Shown piece after piece: positions 1-7,706 of a stretch of DNA of 64,000 nucleotides. The DNA is taken from positions 310,001 through 374,000 of the forward strand of contig NZ_RYEV01000007.1 in assembly GCF_004138485.1 (NCBI RefSeq), in the 5' to 3' direction. The DNA is from Peristeroidobacter soli. GTDB taxonomy: Bacteria > Pseudomonadota > Gammaproteobacteria > Steroidobacterales > Steroidobacteraceae. The notes under the pieces were generated by a model. That model was given only the letters and a program-made list of their open reading frames with translations, was not told where the DNA came from and did not search any database. Numbering within the stretch: position 1 is the stretch's first letter; each line of letters opens with the position of its first letter. A program made the position numbers and the translations under genes.

Positions 1-60
1 CGACTGCGCGCCAGCCGTCGTGCCGAGTAACAGCAATACCAAAGTGGCAGTGCGGGTCAT
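1..60 (-). CDS. Partial secreted protein, N-terminal 20 residues only
   Basis: An ATG on the minus strand (58-60) opens a frame that runs off the left edge of the window. The 20 visible residues begin MTRTATLVLLLLG and look like a signal peptide: a basic start, a Leu-rich core, then small residues. The start overlaps the stop of the upstream caspase-like gene by one base (TGATG), so translation is probably coupled. It is likely the third gene of the operon that begins with the VWA protein. Function cannot be assigned. Confidence 0.6.
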   Translation of the reverse strand, partial: MTRTATLVLLLLGTTAGAQS

Positions 61-974
61 CATGGCGTCGCGCCTCCACCAACTTTGGCATCGATCTCCC
101 GCTGCAGCAGCGCCAGGCGCACCAGCACTTCTTCCAGCTGGTCGTAATACTGTGTATCCGGCAGCGAGGCTTTTTGTTCCTTCACCCGGTTCAAGTCCTG
201 CTCGATGGTGCCTCGTTGGGTCAGCAACGCCGCCACTTCCGGGTTGTCCGGCGCCAGCGCGGCGGTCCCCAGCCGTGCAATCGTAAAGCGGGCGGAGTTG
301 TCGCCCTCCATACGTGCGTGCTCGGTCGCCATCGATGTCTCCGCCTTGAAGGCGGCTTCGACTTTGCCGTTCGCAAACGCATACGCTTCAGCGGCCGTGA
401 CGATCTGATCCTTGTTCGTGTCCGCTGCGTCCGACGCGACCGCTTCCGCCCAGTACTGAGCAAAGCGGGTTGCGGTCTTTTCACCGCCGCTCTTGGTCGC
501 CGTAATCACCACGCGTTTCGGTTTCCGCCAGCGCTCGATAACGGCGCCGCTGGCGCTGGTGGCATTGATGATCAGTTGATCGCGCGCGGGCAGCTCGTCG
601 AACAGGCGCGCCAGATCGGTGTCGGTGAGATCGGGACCGGGCAGATTGAATCGATAGTTCTCGCCGTCGAAGCTGCCGTGACCGATGAGCACGATCACGA
701 CCGAGTCGTTTGCATTCATGCGCGAGGCGAGCGTCTTGAATTCGCGCCGGACCGCGTCGGCCCGGGCCGCATCGCCGCTCAACGCAATGACATTGTTGGT
801 ACTGCCGGCCGCCGTCTCGGCCGCGCCAGCGACCGCCGCCGCCTGCTCGCGAAATTTCTGTTCGTACGCCGGCTCGCCGCCCAGACCGGCAACTACAAAC
901 GTGTAGGTCGCGGCGGACGCCGGCAGTGCGCAGGCCGTCGCGAGCAAAGCGGAGATGAAGCGCGCCTCGTTCAC
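60..974 (-). CDS. Secreted caspase/C13-like fold protein, catalytic Cys apparently replaced by Ser
   Basis: The start chosen is GTG at 974, because it gives a 4-base GTGA overlap with the VWA gene upstream and places a clean signal peptide (RFISALLATACALPASA) at the N-terminus. A longer reading from 1004 is possible. The 304-residue protein carries VIVLIGHGSFDG (His near residue 99), which matches the His-Gly motif of caspase and legumain (C13) peptidases. The following strand reads LIINATSASGA, where families usually show a (D/E)-A-C-x-S-G motif, so the nucleophile position appears to be Ser (about residue 140). A calcium-loop-like DTNKDQIVTAAE follows. The C-terminal ~50 residues look helical. 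It may be an inactive periplasmic pseudo-protease or scaffold working with the VWA protein. The fold call rests on motifs only. Confidence 0.6.
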   Translation of the reverse strand: MNEARFISALLATACALPASAATYTFVVAGLGGEPAYEQKFREQAAAVAGAAETAAGSTNNVIALSGDAARADAVRREFKTLASRMNANDSVVIVLIGHGSFDGENYRFNLPGPDLTDTDLARLFDELPARDQLIINATSASGAVIERWRKPKRVVITATKSGGEKTATRFAQYWAEAVASDAADTNKDQIVTAAEAYAFANGKVEAAFKAETSMATEHARMEGDNSARFTIARLGTAALAPDNPEVAALLTQRGTIEQDLNRVKEQKASLPDTQYYDQLEEVLVRLALLQREIDAKVGGGATP

Positions 975-3247
975 AGTCGCCCCCAGCGCAATCGGAGCAG
1001 CCATTCACCCAGCTTCAGCGCCAGCAACACCAGGAACACGATGGGCAGGTTCCACAGATCCAGCGTCTGCCGCTCGACGATGCCGGCCTTGGAATAGGGA
1101 ATGGCTTGAGACAACGCGGCTAGATCGCGCAAGGGCCAGTAACGTCCGCCGGTGACATTCGCAATACGTTCCAGCAGAGCGCGATGCTGATAAGTGGCGA
1201 AGTGCTCGGCCACGCCGTCGTTACGCAGCACGTGCGTCACGGCCGACCCGACCTCTTTGTCTCCTGAACGTGCGCTCATCTCGATGCGATACAGGCCGGT
1301 GGAAGCGGCATCGAGGGTCGTGGTGTAACGGCCATCGTTCTGCCCGGAGGGTTGCATGAGCTGCTTGAACGGCGTGTCGCGTTCAGGCGCCACCTGTAAT
1401 TCGACCGTGGCATCGCTGATGGGTTCGAAGCGCTCGTCATGCACTTCCGCTTCCAGCCGCACCGTGCGCTCGTCTTCATACACCGTGCGCTCGCCGTTCA
1501 GGGTGACGCGAGCGGGCGCGGTCGCTGAGATGGCGTGCAACAGCTGCCGCCAGAATATTTCATGACTCTGATCGTCGGACGGCATGCGCATCTGCCAGCG
1601 CATCGTGCTCGCCGTCGCCAACACATAAGTAGCGCCGCGCCCGTAATGCTGCCAGATCAGCAAAGGTGAACGGCCTTGTTCACCGTTCGCTTCGAGCAGC
1701 ACGATGGCACCGGGCTTCAAGCGCCCCAGCGCCTGGTAATCGGCCAGCGGCGGCAGATTTTTCCAGCGTTCCAGATTCTTGCGCGGATCGATGTCGAGCC
1801 GGGGTATCGACGACTCGGCGCCATACAGGGTCAGCACCGCCTGACCCGGACGCTGAACGAATTGTGACGGTTGCTTGCCCGTGAGCTGAATGGGCAGCGT
1901 CTGCGCCAACGCGGCGTTCTGCCAGCCGCCGGCCGCCAATCCATAGCGGCCCGCCAGCATCAACACCGTGCCGCCGCGCTTGTCGACGAACTCTTTCAAC
2001 AGCCTGTGTTGCTCGGCGCGCAGCCCGGCCGCTTCATAACTGCCGATGATGACCGCGTCGTAACCGAACAACTCGGCCGGATCGGACGGAAAGCCGTCGA
2101 CCAGCTCGTCCGGCGTGTTCACGCCCTGGCGATAATGTTTATTGGTCGTGGTGCGGACGATGCTGGCGACTCGCAACGCGCGATCGTGATCGACGGCCCG
2201 GCGCAGGAACTTATATTCCCAGCGCGGCTCGCCTTCGACGTACAGGATGCCGCGTCGGGTGGCGGGGACATTCACGACCTGAGTACGCGAGTTGTTGATC
2301 ACGTTACGCTCGCCTGCCAATGGGTCGAGCACGAAGCGCAGTTCATGCGTGCCGGCCTGGCCGGCGGGCAAGTCCAACGAAAGCTGAGTGGTGGCGGCGT
2401 CGGGACGCAACTTGATGTCGCGAGCGGCGACCAGATTGTCACGATCGTAAACGCGCAGCCGGGCTTGTGACGCACCGTTGTGACGAATGCCGATCTGCGC
2501 GTCGATGGTGGAACCGGCTGGCGCCGAGCCCGCCACTGCGACGCGCTCGAGCTCCAGATCGTCGGCCACTCGCTCAGGGCCGAGACCTACGGTATGAACG
2601 GGCACGCCATAGGACGCGATCTCGGCGAGACGCTCTTCGCTCAAGGTGTCGCCATTCTCCGCGCCGTCGCTGAACAAGATAACGCCGGCGAGGGGCGCGC
2701 TGCCTGCACTTTGTAACACTTGATGAAGCGCGTCGCCGATGCGCGTCTGCCGGCCGGGCGGCGGCATCGCTTCGAGATTGTTCAGCGGCGTGGTGGACTG
2801 CGCGAATCCAAACAGGCGCACGGCGAAAGTTTTTTCCAGCCGCTGCAAGGTGCCGTTCTGTAACGCGGCCGCGACTTCCTGAAGCCGCGATGTACCGGCA
2901 TCGCCGTACGCCATGCTGGCGGACGCGTCGACGGCGATGGCCAGTTCGTTCTCACGATCGCGTACCCGTTCGACGTTCAGGACCGGACGCCACAACAGAC
3001 ACAGGATCAGTGCCAGCAACAGCGTCTGCAGAACACCGACCGGCACCACCATGCGCCAGCCGAGCGCGCGTCGCCGCCACAGCGACCAGGCCACCAGCGC
3101 GGCGGCCACCAGAATCGAAGTAATGAGCAGCCCTATCGGCCATGCGCTCGCAAAGGCGAACGTGCCGGTTCGATACGCCCAAAGGGGGTGAGTGAACAGC
3201 CGCTCGAACACCGTCCAGTAATAGTGGATGCGCCGCCTCAAAGGCAA
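971..3247 (-). CDS. Membrane protein with VWA domain and glutamine-amidotransferase-like domain
   Basis: This 758-residue protein has two membrane segments near residues 36-57 and 67-87, then a von Willebrand A domain with a MIDAS-type VDASASM motif. A class-I-amidotransferase-like Rossmann region follows (YDAVIIGSYEAAG, GGTVLMLAGRYG, about residues 340-540), then a beta-rich stretch and a last membrane segment close to the C-terminus. Proteins of this layout usually sit beside MoxR ATPases and DUF58 proteins and are thought to be cell-envelope chaperone or assembly factors, but none is present here. It is the first gene of a minus-strand trio coupled by overlaps. The start is TTG at 3247; no in-frame ATG lies nearby, and a GTG 12 codons downstream is an alternative. 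The ferritin/encapsulin operon is divergent 117 bp away. Confidence 0.7.
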   Translation of the reverse strand: MPLRRRIHYYWTVFERLFTHPLWAYRTGTFAFASAWPIGLLITSILVAAALVAWSLWRRRALGWRMVVPVGVLQTLLLALILCLLWRPVLNVERVRDRENELAIAVDASASMAYGDAGTSRLQEVAAALQNGTLQRLEKTFAVRLFGFAQSTTPLNNLEAMPPPGRQTRIGDALHQVLQSAGSAPLAGVILFSDGAENGDTLSEERLAEIASYGVPVHTVGLGPERVADDLELERVAVAGSAPAGSTIDAQIGIRHNGASQARLRVYDRDNLVAARDIKLRPDAATTQLSLDLPAGQAGTHELRFVLDPLAGERNVINNSRTQVVNVPATRRGILYVEGEPRWEYKFLRRAVDHDRALRVASIVRTTTNKHYRQGVNTPDELVDGFPSDPAELFGYDAVIIGSYEAAGLRAEQHRLLKEFVDKRGGTVLMLAGRYGLAAGGWQNAALAQTLPIQLTGKQPSQFVQRPGQAVLTLYGAESSIPRLDIDPRKNLERWKNLPPLADYQALGRLKPGAIVLLEANGEQGRSPLLIWQHYGRGATYVLATASTMRWQMRMPSDDQSHEIFWRQLLHAISATAPARVTLNGERTVYEDERTVRLEAEVHDERFEPISDATVELQVAPERDTPFKQLMQPSGQNDGRYTTTLDAASTGLYRIEMSARSGDKEVGSAVTHVLRNDGVAEHFATYQHRALLERIANVTGGRYWPLRDLAALSQAIPYSKAGIVERQTLDLWNLPIVFLVLLALKLGEWLLRLRWGRL

Positions 3248-3364
3248 GCCACAATCCTGCTCAAAATCGTGAAGAAGCGGTGAGGGGCAGTTTTCCTTCA
3301 GGAACCACGGACGAGTTCATGCGTACTGGTTTGACGTACCCGAACCCGAGCGCGTTCAGCCACC

Positions 3365-3790
3365 ATGTCTAGCGAATCCTTGCACGAGAGCGCCAAGGCG
3401 CTGCAGCCCGAGACCATCGACCGGCATCGCGCCGTGTCCTCGTTGATGGAGGAATTGGAGGCGGTCGACTGGTACGACCAGCGCATCGACGCCGCCACCG
3501 ACGAGGAGCTCAAACGCATCCTGGCGCACAACCGCGACGAGGAAAAAGAGCACGCCGCCATGGTGTTGGAATGGCTGCGTCGGAAAGATCCGAAGCTCGA
3601 CGAGCACCTGCGCACCTACCTGTTCACCGACAAGTCCGTGCTCGATATCGAGCATGAAGCCGAACATGGCGGCGCCGACGGCGGAACGGATGCAGGCAAT
3701 GGCTGCCTGGGCATCGGCAGTCTGCGGGGGGAACACCAGAATCCGACTCGGGAAGTGGCCAAGCTGGCGGGCACAGGAATCAAACCATGA
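3365..3790 (+). CDS. Encapsulated ferritin-like protein (encapsulin cargo)
   Basis: This 141-residue helical protein matches the EncFtn family, which assembles as ferroxidase rings inside encapsulin shells and oxidises Fe(II) for mineral storage. Visible family signatures are SSLMEELEAVDWYDQR and AHNRDEEKEHAAMVLEW, which supply the Glu, Trp, Tyr and Glu/His residues of the dimeric iron centre (about residues 30-37 and 59-63). Near residues 114-122 is CLGIGSLRG, a good match to the encapsulin cargo-loading peptide (LTVGSLR type). Unusually, about 20 further residues follow the peptide. The stop overlaps the shell gene start (ATGA at 3787-3790), so cargo and shell are probably translated together. 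No clear Shine-Dalgarno sequence precedes the ATG. Confidence 0.92.
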   Translation: MSSESLHESAKALQPETIDRHRAVSSLMEELEAVDWYDQRIDAATDEELKRILAHNRDEEKEHAAMVLEWLRRKDPKLDEHLRTYLFTDKSVLDIEHEAEHGGADGGTDAGNGCLGIGSLRGEHQNPTREVAKLAGTGIKP

Positions 3791-4614
3791 ACGAGCTGTT
3801 GCGCGAGCACGCCCCGATCTCCTCCGAGGCGTGGCAAGAAATCGACGCCGAAGCCAAGCGCACCCTGAAAACGTTGTTGGCCGCGCGCCGTCTGGTGGAT
3901 TTCAAAGGTCCGCTGGGCTGGAGCTGCGCCTCGGTCTCGACCGGTCGCACCCGGACGTTGTCGCCGTCGTTGCAGGATGGCGTGGTGTCGAAGCTGCGGC
4001 TGTCGCTGCCATTGATCGAAATCCGGATTCCTTTCGAGGTGGATCGCGAAGAGCTGGACGCGATCGGCCGCGGCGACACCAATCCCGATCTCGATTCAGT
4101 TCGCAACGCGGCCCGGGCCGCAGCGATCGCCGAAGATCGCGCCATCTTCCGCGGCTATGAGGCCGGACACATCGACGGCATCTTTCCCGCCGCCGGCGCT
4201 CATGGGCTGACGATCCCCACCGATTACGGCGCGTATCCCGACGTGGTCGCCGAAGCCACCCATCGATTGCGCAGTGAAGGTGTCAGCGGTCCGTATGGAA
4301 TTGCACTCGGCCCTCGCTGTTATACCGGCCTGACTCGCAGTACCTTGCGCGGCTATCCCATCATCAATCATGTGCGCGAGCTGGTGGATGGCCCGATCGT
4401 CTGGGCGCCGGCTGTCGATGGCGCGGTCGTGATGAGTCTGCGCGGCGGCGACTTCGAGCTGATCGTCGGGCAGGATTTCTCGGTGGGTTATCTGGATCAC
4501 ACCAGCACCTCAGTGCTGCTGTATTTGCAGCAGAGCTTCACGTTCCGAGTACTGTCACCCGAAGCCGCCGTGCCACTGACTTACGCGGCGGTGGATGTCA
4601 CTCCCGCGAAGTAA
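3787..4614 (+). CDS. Family 1 encapsulin shell protein (linocin M18/CFP29 type)
   Basis: The 275-residue product has the normal length and landmarks of the HK97-fold encapsulin shell protein: N-terminal LLREHAPISSEAWQEIDAEA, the RRLVDFKGPLGW segment, AGHIDGIF, PYGIALGP and the C-terminal FRVLSPEA motif. Family 1 shells self-assemble into icosahedral compartments of about 24 nm (60 subunits) or larger. The partner here is the encapsulated ferritin directly upstream, joined by a 4-base overlap, so the predicted role is iron storage or protection from iron-driven oxidation in the cytosol. The gene looks intact and its base composition is like its neighbours. No fur box could be recognised by eye upstream of the pair. 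Confidence 0.95.
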   Translation: MNELLREHAPISSEAWQEIDAEAKRTLKTLLAARRLVDFKGPLGWSCASVSTGRTRTLSPSLQDGVVSKLRLSLPLIEIRIPFEVDREELDAIGRGDTNPDLDSVRNAARAAAIAEDRAIFRGYEAGHIDGIFPAAGAHGLTIPTDYGAYPDVVAEATHRLRSEGVSGPYGIALGPRCYTGLTRSTLRGYPIINHVRELVDGPIVWAPAVDGAVVMSLRGGDFELIVGQDFSVGYLDHTSTSVLLYLQQSFTFRVLSPEAAVPLTYAAVDVTPAK

Positions 4615-4854
4615 ATGCGCGGCTGAAATTGACGAATTATTAACAAAGCGTGACATAAGCCTTTGACCGCACTGTATTTGCGCGCGGTCTGATCGAGCTG
4701 CCAGAGCGTGGGGCGGCCGTCGCGCTCCACGCCGGCCGATCACGGCCGGAGCCCGCGGAAATCATGGGTTCTGCGGGACGGCACGGGACTTGCTCTCCGG
4801 AAACCCGTGACCACCTTTCCCGTGCCCGAGTTGCCGCTTCGACGGCCTGCGACC

Positions 4855-5742
4855 ATGCGCCTCCCCTCGCTGAAGTTCCTGAAGACCTTTCAAGTCGCTG
4901 CCGCGCGCCTGAGCTTCAAGGCTGCCGCGGAGGAGCTGTGCATTACGCCGTCCGCGGTCAGCCACCAGATCAAGGGGCTCGAGGAGCAACTCGGCGTAGC
5001 ACTGTTCGAGCGCGGCCCGAGCTCGCTGACGCTGACGGAAGCCGGCGAGAGTTATTTGCAGCACCTGGAGACGGTGTTCGCACGACTCGAAGCGGTCACC
5101 GAGCAGTTACGCATTCGTTACGGCCGCGATGTGGTTCGTCTGCACATCCCGCCGTTCTTCGCGACCGAAATGTTGTTGCCACGCCTGCCGCTGTTTCTGG
5201 AAGTGCGACCGGATACGGACGTACATATCAATACGGTGTCGGGGCCGTTGCAGTCGCATCCCCCCGAAGCGGATCTATCCATCGTCGTCGGCGCCTCGCC
5301 GGAAGAGGCGCACGACCACAACTGTCACAAACTGTTCTCGCAATCGTTTGTACCGGCGTGCTCGCCGAATTTGTTACAGCGCGTGCCGATCGATTCGGTG
5401 CAGGATCTGAACAAACATACGTTGATCATTCACGAAGCGCGCCGTGACGGCTGGCAGCGCTGGGCGCAAACGCTCGGCATCAATCTGCGACCGAAGAGCA
5501 TCGTACGTTTCGACTCCATGAATACAGCAGCGGAAGCCGCCGAGCACGGCGTCGGCGTCGCGCTGGTTTCGACGCGCCTCGGCAACGAACGCTTCGCGCA
5601 AGGCACTTTGGTGAAGCTGTTCGATCGCGAGCTGGAAACCGGTGAGAGTTATTTTCTGATTCTGCGCAAGGAAGATGCGGCACGGCCCAACGTCAAAGCA
5701 CTGACGGAGTGGCTGATCGAGGAATTCAGCGTCGCGGCCTGA
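4855..5742 (+). CDS. LysR family transcriptional regulator (GcvA-like)
   Basis: The start at 4855 is chosen because MRLPSLKFLKTFQVAA is the normal N-terminus of GcvA/AmpR-type LysR regulators; the open frame extends further upstream but adds a low-complexity stretch. The 295-residue protein has the winged helix-turn-helix (SFKAAAEELCITPSAVSHQI, then GLEEQLGVALFERG) and a periplasmic-binding-like effector domain to the C-terminus. LysR regulators usually control a divergent or adjacent gene, but the neighbours here are the encapsulin pair (same strand, upstream) and a small secreted protein downstream. Its target is therefore unknown, and iron or redox control of the encapsulin is only a guess. 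Confidence 0.88.
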   Translation: MRLPSLKFLKTFQVAAARLSFKAAAEELCITPSAVSHQIKGLEEQLGVALFERGPSSLTLTEAGESYLQHLETVFARLEAVTEQLRIRYGRDVVRLHIPPFFATEMLLPRLPLFLEVRPDTDVHINTVSGPLQSHPPEADLSIVVGASPEEAHDHNCHKLFSQSFVPACSPNLLQRVPIDSVQDLNKHTLIIHEARRDGWQRWAQTLGINLRPKSIVRFDSMNTAAEAAEHGVGVALVSTRLGNERFAQGTLVKLFDRELETGESYFLILRKEDAARPNVKALTEWLIEEFSVAA

Positions 5743-5768
5743 TCCCGCGCACGGCTTCTTAGATGCAC

Positions 5769-5800
5769 CCATCGGCCGCGCCGCAGGCGCAGGCCGATGG
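5769..5800. other. Stem-loop downstream of the LysR gene
   Basis: CCATCGGCC and GGCCGATGG form a 9-bp inverted repeat around a 14-nt GC-rich loop, 27 bases after the LysR stop codon. There is no T-run behind it, so it could be a processing or weak termination structure. The rest of the 5743-6038 gap shows only a possible promoter. Confidence 0.35.
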
Positions 5801-5941
5801 AATATCCAGATTCCCAGGGGCGAGTATTTGTTTCAGCCGCGCTTCAGCGGAGGCGGGCGCGCGCCCATTTGTTTCTATTTTGTTTCCGAGTCAGGGAATG
5901 TCTGCATGAGCGCGTTTGTTGCCAGCATGAAATCTTCTCGT

Positions 5942-5970
5942 TTGTCGGCCTGACTCGCGGGCTCTAGATT
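5942..5970 (+). promoter_or_regulatory. Possible sigma70 promoter for the small secreted protein
   Basis: TTGTCG (5942-5947) and TAGATT (5965-5970) are separated by 17 bp and lie about 70 bp before the start at 6039. The match to consensus is moderate; this is a by-eye call. Confidence 0.3.
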
Positions 5971-6038
5971 GGCCCCATTCCATAAAGAAACGTTCCAGGG
6001 GATTGGAGTTTTTCTTTTAACCCTTTGGAGTGATCGTC

Positions 6039-6389
6039 ATGAACAAGCTCAGCACCCGTCTCACCAAGTCGATATCCCTGGCCGCCGCCACGCTCGCGCT
6101 CGCCGCGCCGTTCACCACCCAGGCTCACAACTACGATGCCGCGATGGACTCGTGCATCAACGCGTTCGTCGCCTCCAGCCTGCCGAAAGAACAGCCGGTG
6201 AAGATCAAGAAGGAAGACGCCGTGAACAGCCCGATCAGCATTCACTCGCGTGCCTACAAGATCGTGGTCAGCGCCAAGGGCTTGGAAAGCGGCAAGAACA
6301 TTGCCCGCGGTACCTGCATCGTCGATCGCAGCGGCGCGGTGATCGCGCTGAACGGCAAGCCCATCACGCAGAAGCTGGCCGCTCGTTAA
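6039..6389 (+). CDS. Small secreted protein of unknown function
   Basis: The start at 6039 is chosen over a GTG at 6030 because GGAG (6027-6030) lies 8 bases before it. The 116-residue product has a clear signal peptide (MNKLSTRLTKSISLAAATLALAAPFTTQA, cleavage after about residue 29). The mature part has two Cys (DSCINAF and GTCIVD) that could form one disulphide. Lys-rich strands such as QPVKIKKEDAVNSP and a short beta-like ending GAVIALNGKPI suggest a small beta protein. It stands alone, with its own promoter-like sequence upstream and a long stem-loop terminator downstream. I do not recognise the family. Confidence 0.75.
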   Translation: MNKLSTRLTKSISLAAATLALAAPFTTQAHNYDAAMDSCINAFVASSLPKEQPVKIKKEDAVNSPISIHSRAYKIVVSAKGLESGKNIARGTCIVDRSGAVIALNGKPITQKLAAR

Positions 6390-6401
6390 TCACAGCCTGA
6401 T

Positions 6402-6478
6402 CACTCCGGGAGGCGTGCGCGTCTGACATCCCCCTGCAGTAACGCGCTCGCAAGGACGCTCCTCCCGGAGTGTTTTCT
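6402..6478 (+). terminator. Intrinsic terminator after the small secreted protein
   Basis: CACTCCGGGAGG (6402-6413) pairs with CCTCCCGGAGTG (6461-6472), 12 bp perfect, and is followed by TTTTCTGATAATTTTC. The loop is long (47 nt), which is unusual, but stem and T-rich tail fit termination. Confidence 0.6.
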
Positions 6479-6610
6479 GATAATTTTCTCGACAACCTCC
6501 CCTGGTCGCGACTTTCTTTCGCGACTGATTACGGTAACTTCAGCCCATCGCATTGCACTCTTCGCGCACACTGACCGGGCCGAATTGTCGAGAGTCGAGG
6601 CTCCTGATCC

Positions 6611-7084
6611 ATGCACGCAATGGAACGCGTCCCCCATGAACGTCGCAGCGGTGTAGAACGCCGTGAACACAACGTCGCTGCTTATTGGCGAGGCGCGCTG
6701 AATCCGCGTCGCCGAGCGGGACGTCGTGCGACCGATCGCGTCTATACCATCATCGATTGGCACTCACCGCGCGTGCTGGCGCTGGTGCTGCTGATCCTCG
6801 GCATGTCGTCGCTCGATGGCGTGCTGACGTTGATGCTGATGTCGCAGGGGGCGAGCGAAGTGAACCCGGTGATGGCGCTGTTCGTGCCTCACAACCTGGG
6901 CTGGTTCGCGGCGATCAAGCTGACGCTCACCAGTCTAGGCGTGGCCGTGCTGGTGATTTGCGCGCGGATGAAGCTGTTCAGGTTGTTCCCAGGCGAGCTG
7001 TTGCTGTACCTGGTCGTCGCCGGTTACGCCGTACTGATGGGCTACGAGCTGCACTTGCTCGCGAACCCACCGCTGGCACTTTGA
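6611..7084 (+). CDS. DUF5658-like inner-membrane protein
   Basis: The 157-residue product starts with an Arg-rich cytoplasmic segment containing RRSGVERR and RRRAGRRATDR, followed by three hydrophobic segments (about 55-75, 95-117 and 125-147). The stretch SSLDGVLTLML with ASEVNPVMA just after it matches the DUF5658 pattern (Asp and Thr in one helix, then Glu-x-Asn-Pro). No biochemical role is known for this family. An alternative start is the ATG three codons later. Its stop abuts the stop of the convergent gene with no spacer (TGA at 7082-7084, TTA at 7085-7087). Confidence 0.7.
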   Translation: MHAMERVPHERRSGVERREHNVAAYWRGALNPRRRAGRRATDRVYTIIDWHSPRVLALVLLILGMSSLDGVLTLMLMSQGASEVNPVMALFVPHNLGWFAAIKLTLTSLGVAVLVICARMKLFRLFPGELLLYLVVAGYAVLMGYELHLLANPPLAL

Positions 7085-7489
7085 TTATTTGCTGGTGGCG
7101 CCGGCCCGATAGCCGCCGACATACCAACGGAAGGCGAAGTAGGTCCACGCCGAGAGCGTGCCGCAAACCACCGCCGTCACGAAGTGCGCGCCGTCGAACA
7201 GGCGCGCCGCGATCACGATTCCACCGAGCATCGACAAGGTCGCCTGCCCCAGGCGCAACTCCCAACGATCCACATAGTGCATGTACGCCGGCGAGGATTG
7301 GGCGATACGGGTGCGATGGGGATCGAAACCAAACACATGAGATAGCGCGGTATAGCTGCCGACGCCGACCATGCTCCACAGCGCGACGCGCCACAGATCC
7401 ACGGGCTTGCCGGACAGCGCGGCATAAACGACCGCGGCCACCAGAAACAAAGCAAAAGCGATCAGTGCGTGCAGCTTGCGCGATTGCAT
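7085..7489 (-). CDS. Small multi-pass membrane protein, unknown function
   Basis: The 134-residue protein begins MQSRKLHALIAFALFLVAAVVYAAL and has about four hydrophobic segments separated by short loops, including a conserved-looking DRWELRLGQATLS loop. I do not recognise the family. It is convergent with the DUF5658-like gene and shares no operon partner. The start ATG at 7489 fits the first membrane segment. Confidence 0.6.
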   Translation of the reverse strand: MQSRKLHALIAFALFLVAAVVYAALSGKPVDLWRVALWSMVGVGSYTALSHVFGFDPHRTRIAQSSPAYMHYVDRWELRLGQATLSMLGGIVIAARLFDGAHFVTAVVCGTLSAWTYFAFRWYVGGYRAGATSK

Positions 7490-7706
7490 GGGATGAAACC
7501 GATTGAGGGAAGTGCGGCCAGATATAGCGCCATCACTTTGCCATTTCTGTGAGCGCGGTCAAAGCGCCGCGCCCTGAGTCTGCGGTTGCCTCTTTCCGCA
7601 AGGCGCTCCCGGTGGATTACCTACGTCGCGCATCCAGTTGCCTACAGCTATCTCACAACCGGCGCGCAAGGCAAAATAGCGGCCTTTGGCCGGACGAGAA
7701 CAACTA

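Noticed and set aside
3248-3364. Fur box upstream of the encapsulin operon
   Set aside because: No AT-rich 19-bp palindrome of the Fur type is visible in this short spacer.
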